Below the pieces are notes generated by a model. It did no database searches, was not told where the DNA came from, and saw nothing but the letters and a program-made list of their open reading frames with translations. A DNA stretch of 64,000 bases from CAVRXQ01 sp963725215. Its GTDB lineage: Bacteria; Actinomycetota; Acidimicrobiia; Acidimicrobiales; Bog-793. Position numbers and translations under genes: made by a program. Below, one piece after another: positions 34,101 to 42,218 of the stretch (position 1 is its first letter; every line of letters starts with the position of its first letter). The DNA is taken from NCBI GenBank assembly GCA_963725215.1, contig CAVRXQ010000003.1, positions 62,001 to 126,000 of the forward strand, given 5' to 3'.

Positions 34101-34485
34101 TCAGTTCACCCGTTGACGTTCGGGCGCCACCTTCAGGATCACGCGCTCGCTCTCGATCACGTTTGCAAACGGCGCGCCCTGGTACTTCTCGGACAGGAAA
34201 TCGATGTGGGCCCGCGCTTTCGCTCCCGCGAACCTCATCGACAACAGAGCCGCGGACTTCGGCGTAGTGGTAGAAGGTCTCCGCGTCGATCACCGTCACC
34301 GCGACACGCGGGTTCGCGACGACATTTTTGTACTTGCGCCGGTGGACCTCGGTGTTCAACAGGATGTAGTCGTCGTCCGCGTCGACCCACATCACGTGCG
34401 TCATCGGCAGGCCGTTCGGAAGCATCGTCGTAAAAGCGGCGAAGTTCTTCCCTCTCGCGAGCGCTTTCACCACAGCGTCAATCAC
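34101..34485 (-). pseudogene. Second PPOX-class F420/flavin protein, frame disrupted near 34224
   Basis: The start is GTG 34485 with GAGGTGG upstream. The reading begins VIDAVVKALARGKNFAAFTTMLPNG, then VMWVDADDDYILLNTEVHRRKYKNV, a typical PPOX-class F420-binding protein. After HYAEVRGSVVDEVRG the frame turns to nonsense. Skipping one base (the T at about 34224 on the plus strand) restores AKARAHIDFLSEKYQG and a proper end (LKVAPERQRVN, stop at 34101-34103). The family length of about 130 residues is then normal. It lies next to the other PPOX gene. Either one base is extra in the assembly or the gene has decayed. Confidence 0.75.
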
Positions 34486-34667
34486 AGAACACCACCTCGC
34501 CTTCGTTGTTGTGTCAGATCGGTGCGCGATGCCCCGAGTGACAGCACGCCTTTCTTTACCAGTCATCGCGGCGTCGGAACCGACGTCTCGATCTTGACGA
34601 AACTCGGTGCAACGCCGGCTCCACGGAAGTGTTCCTACTCGGTACACCTACGATTGGAGGTGCTCAG

Positions 34668-35690
34668 GTGGCGGTCGATCTCGTGAGAATCACCCGGGAG
34701 TCGCGAGTCGGGAAGCGAATCCTGCCCCTGAGCTGGCCGTGGCAGATCCGACTTTTGCTCCTCGGCGCGATCTGGGGAAGCAGCTTCCTCTTCATCAAGG
34801 TCGCCGACCGCTCCTTCGCCCCCTTCGACATCGCCGGAGGTCGTATCGCCCTCGGCGCGCTGACCCTCGCCACGGTGCTCTACGCGACGGGTGGACGGTT
34901 GCCGAAGGGTCGCGCCCGCTGGGCGCACCTCGCGGTCGTGGGGCTTTTCATGAACGCGATCCCCTTCACGTTGTTCGCCTGGGCGGAAGTGCGGATCTCG
35001 TCGGTGGCGGCCGGAATCTTGAACGGAACGACACCGCTTTTCACCCTTCCGGTCGCGTTCGTGTTGCTGCCGACGGAGCGACTTACGAAATCGCGCCTCG
35101 GAGGGCTCGTCGTTGGCTTCGTCGGGGTGATCGTCGTCCTCGGGGCGTGGCACGGCGTGAGTGGCGGCGAGCTCGCCGGCTATCTCGCCTGTCTCGGAGG
35201 CGCGCTTTGCTACGGGATCGGGCTCCCCTACACCAGACGCTTCGTCACGACGGACGAAGAAAGCGTCACCGCGCTCGCGGCGGGACAGCTCGTCTGCGCG
35301 ACGGTCGAGATGGCGCTGATCGCTCCCGCGTTCGTCCGCGTGCCGCACCGCGTGAGCGCCGAGAGCGGGCTCAGCGTGCTGGCGTTGGGGATCATGTGCA
35401 CCGGCATCGCCTACCTCATCAGCTACTCGATCGTCCGAGTCGCCGGCGCGACGAGCACGTCGCTCGTCACCTTCTTGATCCCCATCTTTTCGACGATCTT
35501 CGGCGCGGCGATTCTCTCCGAGGCGCTCGCATGGTACGAGCCGGTCGGCGCGCTCGTCGTTCTGATCGGAGTCGCGCTGGTGCAGGGGCTACGTGTCCCT
35601 TTGCGACGCTCACGCTCCAAGGAGCGAACGGCGTCAGCAAATCGGCGAACCGAGTTGGACTTCAATCGCGAAGAATCGCTAAGTGGCTGA
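34668..35690 (+). CDS. EamA (DMT superfamily) transporter
   Basis: This 340-residue protein has about ten membrane helices and two EamA repeats. The first starts LLLGAIWGSSFLFIKVADRSFAP; the second has GIMCTGIAYLISYSIVRVAGATSTSLVTFLIPIFSTIFG. Members export amino acids or other metabolites. GTG 34668 has GGAGG seven bases upstream. The C-terminus has a hydrophilic tail of about 30 residues. It converges on the amino-acid ABC transporter genes. Confidence 0.88.
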   Translation: MAVDLVRITRESRVGKRILPLSWPWQIRLLLLGAIWGSSFLFIKVADRSFAPFDIAGGRIALGALTLATVLYATGGRLPKGRARWAHLAVVGLFMNAIPFTLFAWAEVRISSVAAGILNGTTPLFTLPVAFVLLPTERLTKSRLGGLVVGFVGVIVVLGAWHGVSGGELAGYLACLGGALCYGIGLPYTRRFVTTDEESVTALAAGQLVCATVEMALIAPAFVRVPHRVSAESGLSVLALGIMCTGIAYLISYSIVRVAGATSTSLVTFLIPIFSTIFGAAILSEALAWYEPVGALVVLIGVALVQGLRVPLRRSRSKERTASANRRTELDFNREESLSG

Positions 35691-35706
35691 GAGAGGCGCG
35701 AAGCGG

Positions 35707-36483
35707 TCAGAGGACCTTCGCAAGGAACGCGCGGGTCCGCTCGTGCTGGGGGTTCGCCAGCACGTCTCGTGGCGCGCCGCTTTCGACGACGGCCCCCGAA
35801 TCCATGAACACGAGCGCGTCGCCGACCTCCCGGGCAAAGCCCATCTCGTGGGTGACGACGATCATCGTCATCCCGTCTTCGGCGAGCCCTCGCATGACGT
35901 CAAGCACCTCCCCGACAAGTTCCGGGTCGAGCGCAGAGGTCGGCTCATCGAAGAGCATCAGCTTCGGCTGCATGCACAGCGCCCGAGCGATGGCCACGCG
36001 TTGCTGTTGTCCTCCGGAGAGCTGATTCGGGTAGGCACGAACCCTGTCTCCGAGACCGACGCGTCCGAGCAGCTTTCGCGCCCGCTCTTCGACGACCGAC
36101 TTCGACTCCCGGTTCACGAGCACCGGCGCCAGCGCGACGTTCTCGAGCGCGGTCATGTGGGGAAACAAGTTGAAACGCTGGAAGACCATGCCGATCTCGG
36201 CGCGCTTCGCCGAGACCTCTTTCTCACGCAGCTCATAGAGCTTGCCGCCGTGTTGGCGGTAACCAACGAGATCGCCGTCGACGGAGAGCTTGCCGCCGTC
36301 GATCTTTTCCAGGTGGTTGATGCAACGAAGGAAAGTGCTCTTTCCCGATCCTGAGGGACCAACGAGACAGAGCACCTCTCCCTCGACCACCTCGAGGTCG
36401 ATTCCACGTAACGCTTCGATGCGACCAAAGTGCTTGCGCACCCCTTCGGCCCTCACGACGACGCGCCTTTCGGATGTCGTCAT
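35707..36483 (-). CDS. Polar amino acid ABC transporter, ATP-binding protein
   Basis: This 258-residue ATPase is of the GlnQ/HisP type. It has Walker A GPSGSGKST, signature LSGGQQQR and Walker B LMLFDEPT with the switch His in VVTHEMGF. It energises the uptake of an amino acid with the permease and binding protein just upstream. The start overlaps the permease stop (ATGA), so it is the third gene of the operon. Confidence 0.93.
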   Translation of the reverse strand: MTTSERRVVVRAEGVRKHFGRIEALRGIDLEVVEGEVLCLVGPSGSGKSTFLRCINHLEKIDGGKLSVDGDLVGYRQHGGKLYELREKEVSAKRAEIGMVFQRFNLFPHMTALENVALAPVLVNRESKSVVEERARKLLGRVGLGDRVRAYPNQLSGGQQQRVAIARALCMQPKLMLFDEPTSALDPELVGEVLDVMRGLAEDGMTMIVVTHEMGFAREVGDALVFMDSGAVVESGAPRDVLANPQHERTRAFLAKVL

Positions 36484-37484
36484 CGCGACAGCACCTTGGA
36501 GAACGGATCACGGCGGCCAACGTCTCGTTGCCAAAGACCGACGGTGTTGACCGCCCTGCGGAACCTCTGGAATGGCGTCGGCGGCAACTCGCGCAGCGCG
36601 CCCCGCGCGAAGTATCGCTCGACGTAGTACTGCCCGAACGTAAGCACCGTCGTCACGATCAAGTACCAGAGGCTCGCGACGATGAGAAGCTCCATCACTT
36701 CGTAGTTATTCGAGTAAATGAGCTCCGCCTCTCCGGTGAGCTCGAACACGGTGATCACGCTTGCGAGGGAGGACGTCTTCAGCATCGAGATCGTCTCGTT
36801 TCCGGTCACGGGCACGATCACGCGCATGGCCTGGGGAAGGACGATCTTGCGGAGGATCTGAAGGCGCGTCATGCCGAGGGCCTGCGCTGCTTCGTTTTGG
36901 CCCTCGTCGACCGAGATGATCCCCGCGCGCACGATCTCGGACATGTACGCGCCCTCGTTCAAGCCCAGCGCGATGACGGCGGCGACGAAAGGCGTGATTG
37001 AGTTCGCACTGAAGTGGGCGAACGCGGGGCCGAAGGGCACGCCGAGCGTCAGCTTCGGGAAGAGGTAGGCGAAGTTGTACCAGAACAACAGCTGCACGAG
37101 GACCGGTGTGCCTCGAAAGAACCAGACGTAGATCCAGCTCGAACCGGATACGAACGGGTTTGGCGAGAGCCGCATCGTCGCACCGATGATGCCAAGGGCG
37201 ATACCGATCGCCATCGCGAGGGCGGTGAGCTCGAGGGTGAGGACGAGCCCTTCGAGGATCTGATGCGACAAGAAGTAGTGACCGATGATCCCCCAGCGAA
37301 AGCGCGGCTCGTGAACACCCCCGCGCACCGTGTGGGAGAAAACAAGAGCGTGGATGAGCATCGCGGCGAGGACCGCGACGACGATCGAGGCGACCCAACG
37401 ACCGGGGTGTCGGACGGGGACGGCGATGACCGACGCACCGTCCGGGCGCCGCTCATCGGCGCCCGGCGGTGTCCCCCCCATCAT
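36480..37484 (-). CDS. Polar amino acid ABC transporter, permease (HisM/GlnP-like)
   Basis: This 334-residue protein has an extra N-terminal hydrophobic segment followed by the permease domain. The EAA loop EAAQALGMTRLQILRKIVLPQAMR contacts the ATPase. WIYVWFFRGTPVLVQLLFWYN is typical of His/Glu/Arg-type permeases. It lies between the binding protein and the ATPase. Only one permease gene is present, so the complex probably uses a homodimer. Confidence 0.92.
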   Translation of the reverse strand: MMGGTPPGADERRPDGASVIAVPVRHPGRWVASIVVAVLAAMLIHALVFSHTVRGGVHEPRFRWGIIGHYFLSHQILEGLVLTLELTALAMAIGIALGIIGATMRLSPNPFVSGSSWIYVWFFRGTPVLVQLLFWYNFAYLFPKLTLGVPFGPAFAHFSANSITPFVAAVIALGLNEGAYMSEIVRAGIISVDEGQNEAAQALGMTRLQILRKIVLPQAMRVIVPVTGNETISMLKTSSLASVITVFELTGEAELIYSNNYEVMELLIVASLWYLIVTTVLTFGQYYVERYFARGALRELPPTPFQRFRRAVNTVGLWQRDVGRRDPFSKVLSR

Positions 37485-37539
37485 TCGCGCGATCCCGGTC
37501 CAGCGCCAGCCGATTCAGGTCCGCGCGAATGCGTTCTTG

Positions 37540-38409
37540 TTAACTCGTAGCGCCGTTCACGACCGCCTTGGTGATCGCTCCGGGCGCGATGCCCCACTTC
37601 TGGAGGATCTTCAGGTAGATGCCGTCGTGGATCAGCGCGTTGACGGCGCCGAGGACGGGAGTGACGAGACCGGTCTTCTTCGGAAGCGCGATCCCGTACG
37701 GCGCGACTTCGATCGCCTTGCCCGAGAGCTTGAAGACCCCGTGTGACTGGGCGACGATGTACGCCGCAACCTGCGAATCGGCGAAGCCGATCTGTGCACG
37801 GCCGCTCGAGACCGCAACGTTCGCCTCGCTCTGTGTGCCGTACGGGTCGACAGTCACCTTGCATTTCTTCGCTTGGTTGTTGGCGTCTGACTGTTCGGTC
37901 GTCCCGCTCTCCACACCGACGGTGTGGCCGCAGAGTCCGGCAAGTCCGTTGACGACGATCTTGCTCGAGTGAAGGACGTAGAACGCTTCGCCGGCCGAGA
38001 AGTAGTCGACGAATGAGACCTGCTTTTCACGGGCCCTCGTGTCGGTGAATGACGACATGCCGATGTCGTACCTGCCCGAGAGCATCCCGGGGATGATCGT
38101 GGCGAACGTCGCGTCTTGGAGCTTGATCTTCAGCCCGAGCACCTGCGAGATCGCCTTCGCGAGGTCGGCGTCCATGCCGACGATCTTCCCGTTCTGGATG
38201 TATTCGTCCGGCGCGTACGTGGCGTCCATCGCGACCGTAAGCGTCTTCGAACGCAGCGACGCCGGCACCTCGTGAGCGAGCATCGCGTTCTTTGGCGCAA
38301 CCGGAATTTGACTCGCTCCCGCCGGCACCGCGAACAGCGCGCCGGCGCAGGTGGCGGCGATGACTGCGGCACCGAGTGCGAGGAGCGGACGGCGAGAGAG
38401 CATTCGCAC
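37540..38409 (-). CDS. Amino acid ABC transporter, extracellular substrate-binding protein
   Basis: This protein has about 289 residues with a signal peptide (RRPLLALGAAVIAATCAGALFAVPAGAS in outline). The mature part is of the SBP_bac_3 family: LTVAMDATYAPDEYIQNGKIVGMDADLAKAI, SFTDTRAREKQVSFVDYF, and GVESGTTEQSDANNQ. I use GTG 38409, five bases after GGAGG; ATG 38403 or 38424 are alternatives. It captures a polar amino acid outside the membrane for the permease encoded next. Which amino acid is bound cannot be read here. Confidence 0.9.
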   Translation of the reverse strand: MRMLSRRPLLALGAAVIAATCAGALFAVPAGASQIPVAPKNAMLAHEVPASLRSKTLTVAMDATYAPDEYIQNGKIVGMDADLAKAISQVLGLKIKLQDATFATIIPGMLSGRYDIGMSSFTDTRAREKQVSFVDYFSAGEAFYVLHSSKIVVNGLAGLCGHTVGVESGTTEQSDANNQAKKCKVTVDPYGTQSEANVAVSSGRAQIGFADSQVAAYIVAQSHGVFKLSGKAIEVAPYGIALPKKTGLVTPVLGAVNALIHDGIYLKILQKWGIAPGAITKAVVNGATS

Positions 38410-38503
38410 AAGAACCTCCATCAAGTTGAAACCGGATATTCATACCACGGCAACGTTGGCGGATTCTCCCTGGTGGGGGTGGTGGCGCTCCGCCGGAGAA
38501 GGA

Positions 38504-39493
38504 TCAGTGGGAATGCTCGCCCGCCGCGCGCTCCCTGCGCAGCGTGAGCCACCTCTCGAGCCCGGCGGCGTTGGAGTGGATCCCGCTCAGAGTCTCGAGG
38601 CGCTCGCGCTGGGCGGGATCGACTCCCGAGAGGTCATCCGCGAATCGTTCCGCGAGGGCCCCCGCGATGTCCTCGTCGGCTTCGAAGGCGCGCTCAGCCT
38701 CCTCGGCCCAGTGGGTGAGAGTCTCCGCTGCCTCATCGAGCAAGACCGACGGCTCTGTCGGGATGATCCCGTAGTGGGCGAGCGCGATGCGCGTCGGCGA
38801 CGCCTCGGCGAAGCGACGCAGCGAGGTGAGCGCCTGGTCCAAGTCGAAATCGGGCGGCGGCGTCGCTGGTCGCAGCGCTCCTCCGCCCGGCAGCTTCACC
38901 CCGACGGCATCCCCGGCGAACAAGAGCCCGCTTTGTGAGTCCAAGAACCCGAGATGGTGTTTCGCGTGTCCGGGGGAGTCGATCGCCGTGAGCGTCCTTC
39001 CGACGCCCAAGTCGACGGTGTCGCCGTTGTACAGGACCTGGACGCGCTCTTCGGGTGTCGGATCGAGCCTTCCGTACAGGCTGTCGAGGAGGCCGCCGTA
39101 GACCTGGCCCGCCGACGCAATGAGGCGCGAGGGATCGACGAGGTGGCGCGCCCCGCGCTCGTGCACGTAGACGGTCGCCGAAGGAAACGCTTTCGCCACG
39201 TCGCCGACACCACCCGCGTGGTCGAGATGGATGTGGGTGACCAAGACCGCGTAGAGGTCGTTCGGACCGAGACCGACCCCGCCGAGGGCTTCCAAGATGA
39301 CCGGGACCGAGCTCTGGCTTCCGGTCTCGACGAGCACCGGGTTCGGTCCGGGGAGGAGATATCCGGCGGTCGTTTGCTTCCACCCGCCGAGCAGGGTGTC
39401 GATCTCGAGTACCCCGGGGGCGACGCGTTCAGGCATGGGGAGCAATTGTTGCCTGACGCGTGAACCGGCGACGGCCGGGGCCGTCTCGTTCAC
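38504..39493 (-). CDS. MBL-fold metallo-hydrolase
   Basis: This 329-residue protein has the metallo-beta-lactamase motif THIHLDHAGG near residue 87. Further metal ligands are in SPGHAKHHLGF, LLFAGDAVG and LAHYGIIP. It resembles the glyoxalase II-like subgroup acting on thioesters or related substrates. The C-terminal 80 residues are helical. Its ATG overlaps the stop of the ferritin-like gene (ATGA), so the two genes are coupled. Confidence 0.88.
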   Translation of the reverse strand: MNETAPAVAGSRVRQQLLPMPERVAPGVLEIDTLLGGWKQTTAGYLLPGPNPVLVETGSQSSVPVILEALGGVGLGPNDLYAVLVTHIHLDHAGGVGDVAKAFPSATVYVHERGARHLVDPSRLIASAGQVYGGLLDSLYGRLDPTPEERVQVLYNGDTVDLGVGRTLTAIDSPGHAKHHLGFLDSQSGLLFAGDAVGVKLPGGGALRPATPPPDFDLDQALTSLRRFAEASPTRIALAHYGIIPTEPSVLLDEAAETLTHWAEEAERAFEADEDIAGALAERFADDLSGVDPAQRERLETLSGIHSNAAGLERWLTLRRERAAGEHSH

Positions 39494-40017
39494 GCGTCGG
39501 TGACGAGAGGGACGGCGCCGGCGGAGTGCTCGAGGATGAATTCCAGGATCGCCTGGTGCTTTTGCGTGTCAGCGATCAAGGTCTTCACGAGAAGCACCCA
39601 CAGCGCGCCGTTTTCAGCCAACGCCAGCTTCTCCTCGAGGTCTCGCATCTCTTGTTCGTCGCGCTTTTCGATCGCCAGCATCTCACGAGTCTCTTGTTCG
39701 AAATCGAACGGAAGCGGCAAAGCGCTGAAGTCTGGCACCGCAGGTTCGAAGATCTCGCCGCGAAACTCGCGCAGCAAAGCGTTCGTGACCTGCGCCATGC
39801 GGGCGTGATGTCGCTCTTCTTCCTCAGCGATCATCGTCAACAGGTACCGGATGTCGTCGCGTATCGTTGCGCGGGCGAGGGTGCGGTAGCGCTCAAGCAC
39901 GGCTTTTTCGGAGATGATGTGCCGCTGCATCTGCGCGATCAGCTCACCCACGGTGTCATGCGCTTCCGATTGCGCCACGGCATCGCCTCCATATCTGTTG
40001 GTCGAGAATTCGCTCAT
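39490..40017 (-). CDS. Ferritin-like domain protein
   Basis: This 175-residue all-helical protein carries Glu/His pairs suited to a di-iron site: SEKAVLERYRTLAR in helix 1 and AEEEERHHARM in helix 2, followed by EKRDEQEMRDLEEKL and IADTQKHQAIL. It resembles rubrerythrin-like ferritin-fold proteins used in iron or peroxide handling, but the exact family is not certain. It is followed by the MBL-fold gene with a four-base overlap. Confidence 0.75.
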   Translation of the reverse strand: MSEFSTNRYGGDAVAQSEAHDTVGELIAQMQRHIISEKAVLERYRTLARATIRDDIRYLLTMIAEEEERHHARMAQVTNALLREFRGEIFEPAVPDFSALPLPFDFEQETREMLAIEKRDEQEMRDLEEKLALAENGALWVLLVKTLIADTQKHQAILEFILEHSAGAVPLVTDA

Positions 40018-40042
40018 TCGCGGAATGAGGTCGCGTCGTCGA

Positions 40043-40408
40043 TCAACGGCGGCGGGCGCGATCGAGCAGACGGCGATCGCGCTTAGTCGGACGGCCGCTC
40101 GACCGCTCGCGAACCCCTTGGGGAAGCTCGGCGTTTCTCGGCGGCGGAGGCGGCGTCAGATCCCGGTAGGCGAGAACAGCGAGGCTCGCGGACACCCGGT
40201 TCGGGATCGGGTCTATGACCTCGACAACCCGCGATCTCCCAGCTGGCAAACGCACGTCGATGCGGTCGCCGGCGCGCACTTCTGTCGCCGGCTTCGCGCG
40301 GGACCCGTTGACCCGGATGTGCCCGGATCGACACGATTCAGTCGACGACGTCCGCGAAGAGAACAGCCGGATCGCCCACAGGTACCGGTCGACGCGCACC
40401 GGGTCCAT
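40043..40408 (-). CDS. S4-domain RNA-binding protein (Hsp15/RqcH-associated type)
   Basis: This is a basic 121-residue protein. The S4 domain covers about residues 4-60 (VRVDRYLWAIRLFSSRTSSTESCRSGHIRVNG). It is followed by GDRIDVRLPAGRSRVVEVID and a Pro-rich linker, and the protein ends in an Arg-rich tail. Hsp15-like proteins bind free 50S subunits with blocked nascent chains. ATG 40408 is chosen; the frame is open to 40771 but antisense to the nitrilase gene there. Confidence 0.88.
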   Translation of the reverse strand: MDPVRVDRYLWAIRLFSSRTSSTESCRSGHIRVNGSRAKPATEVRAGDRIDVRLPAGRSRVVEVIDPIPNRVSASLAVLAYRDLTPPPPPRNAELPQGVRERSSGRPTKRDRRLLDRARRR

Positions 40409-40505
40409 CGGGCCATCGTCGCACGGACGAGCGGCTGCGGCGACCGCATCAGTGCGGGTCACCCTGCCCCATAGGCTCTCTTTTGTTCTGAGGGGAGAAC
40501 TGTCG

Positions 40506-41261
40506 ATGAAAGTCGCGGGAATCCAGTGCGATCTCGCTTGGGAAGACAGAGACGCGAACCACAAGCGCCTGCGTCCGCTGATCGAGGATGCCGCGCACGA
40601 CGGTGCCGGACTCGTCCTTCTCCCCGAGATGTTCCCGACGGGGTTTTCGATGGCCACCGAGCAGATCGCGGAAGACCCCGACGGCGAGACCGCGCACTTC
40701 CTCCACGACGTGGCCTCCGACACCAGCGCCTTCGTCGGCGGCTCGTTCGCCTGCCGCTCGCCGGGACACAAAAAGCCGACGAACCGCTTTCTTGTCTGCG
40801 GGCCGCGTGGTGAAGAGGTCTTCTACGACAAGATCCACCCCTTCACCTACGGGGGCGAGACCGAGCACTATTCCTCGGGCGACCGCGACGTCGCGTTCGA
40901 AGTCGAGGGGATCCGCTTCACCCCGTTCGTCTGCTACGACCTCCGCTTCGCCGACTGGTTCTGGAACGCGGCCATGTCGACCGACTGCTACACGGTCGTC
41001 GCCAACTGGCCCGCGCCTCGACAGGCGCACTGGGACGACCTGTTGCGCGCCCGCGCGATCGAGAACCAGGCCTACGTCATCGGCGTGAACCGCGTTGGCG
41101 TGGGAGGCCGTCTCGAATACGTCGGGGGCAGCGTCGTCTACGGGCCCTTCGGCGAGACGATCGCCAAGGCGGGGTCCGAGGAGACGACCCTCAGCGCGGA
41201 GATCGACCCGTCGCGCGTCGCGGAGATCCGCGCCCGCTTCCCGTTCCTCGCCGACCGCTGA
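40506..41261 (+). CDS. Carbon-nitrogen hydrolase, omega-amidase (YafV/Nit2)-like
   Basis: This 251-residue protein has the nitrilase catalytic triad: Glu in LLPEMFPTGFS, Lys in YDKIHPFTYGGE and Cys in FVCYDLRFADWF. The closest types are omega-amidases, which hydrolyse alpha-ketoglutaramate or ketosuccinamate and remove products of transamination. ATG 40506 has GAGGGGAG about nine bases upstream. It lies alone between the S4 gene (divergent) and a GNAT gene. Confidence 0.9.
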   Translation: MKVAGIQCDLAWEDRDANHKRLRPLIEDAAHDGAGLVLLPEMFPTGFSMATEQIAEDPDGETAHFLHDVASDTSAFVGGSFACRSPGHKKPTNRFLVCGPRGEEVFYDKIHPFTYGGETEHYSSGDRDVAFEVEGIRFTPFVCYDLRFADWFWNAAMSTDCYTVVANWPAPRQAHWDDLLRARAIENQAYVIGVNRVGVGGRLEYVGGSVVYGPFGETIAKAGSEETTLSAEIDPSRVAEIRARFPFLADR

Positions 41262-41291
41262 GGCCCCGTAGCAGACCATTCCGACGGAGCG

Positions 41292-42149
41292 ATGGTGGCA
41301 GCTGGCGCCCGAGGCGGCTCATGGAGGACGAGTGCAGACTGGGATGAGTTCGCGGCGTTCGCGCGGGGATTCCTCGCAACAGATCCGGAGACAAACACGC
41401 TTTCGATCACGGTGCTCGACGCCGTGATCTCGGGCCGCTTTCGCGACCCTCCCCCGATATTCGGCTGGCACGAAGAGGGACCAGTCGTCGACGGCGCGTT
41501 CTTGATGACCCCGCCGCACGAGCTGATCCTCGTCGCCAGCATCGACGAAGCCGCGGACCTTGGTCGTGAGCTGCGCGACGGCGCCTTGGTCGTCCCAGGC
41601 GTCAACTCACAGCCTGACGTCGGACGGGCGTTCGCGGCCGCTTACCTCGCGCAATCGGTAAGAGTCGCCGAATTGAAGACCCACATGGCGCTGTACCGGC
41701 TGGAGGAACTCGTCGAAGCGCCGTTTGGCGCCGAAGGAGGTCCGCGCCTTGCGACGAGCGACGACTTCGAGCTGTGCCTTTCCTACTTCAACGACATGCG
41801 CTCCGAGGTTGGAGGCGGCGTCACGGGCGATCAGCCCGACCTCGTTCAGCGACGAATCTCGGGCGGGCTCGTTTGGCTTTGGGAGGCCGACGGAGAAGCG
41901 GTTTCGCTCGCATCGCGCGCGCCGGAGTCGGCGGGCGTCGCGAGGGTCGGGCCGGTCTACACGCCGCCGAGTTGGCGCCGGCGCGGCTTCGCGTCGGCCG
42001 TCACCCACGCGTGCACGAAGGACGCGCTCGACCACGGTGCAAGAAGTGTGGTGCTGTTCACCGACCTCACGAATCCGACCTCCAACGCGATCTACCAGTC
42101 GATCGGCTTTCGGCCGATCGGCGAACGCCTCGTGCTCGGATTCGGGTGA
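41292..42149 (+). CDS. GNAT-family acetyltransferase
   Basis: This 285-residue protein has a two-part layout. A degenerate N-terminal half is followed by a typical GNAT core with RVGPVYTPPSWRRRGFASAVTHACTKDAL and the end TNPTSNAIYQSIGFRPIGE. Such enzymes transfer acetyl from acetyl-CoA to an amine; the substrate is unknown. It follows the nitrilase gene by 30 bases and may share its transcript. Confidence 0.88.
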   Translation: MVAAGARGGSWRTSADWDEFAAFARGFLATDPETNTLSITVLDAVISGRFRDPPPIFGWHEEGPVVDGAFLMTPPHELILVASIDEAADLGRELRDGALVVPGVNSQPDVGRAFAAAYLAQSVRVAELKTHMALYRLEELVEAPFGAEGGPRLATSDDFELCLSYFNDMRSEVGGGVTGDQPDLVQRRISGGLVWLWEADGEAVSLASRAPESAGVARVGPVYTPPSWRRRGFASAVTHACTKDALDHGARSVVLFTDLTNPTSNAIYQSIGFRPIGERLVLGFG

Positions 42150-42218
42150 AACCGCCTTCGTTGACCGTCAAAAAGATGCCGCGATCGGAAAAGGGCTGAT
42201 CCGGACTTGCGGTTCGAA

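Noticed and set aside
34629..34667. Upstream start for the EamA transporter
   Set aside because: GTG 34668 has a GGAGG seven bases before it, while the longer start has none.
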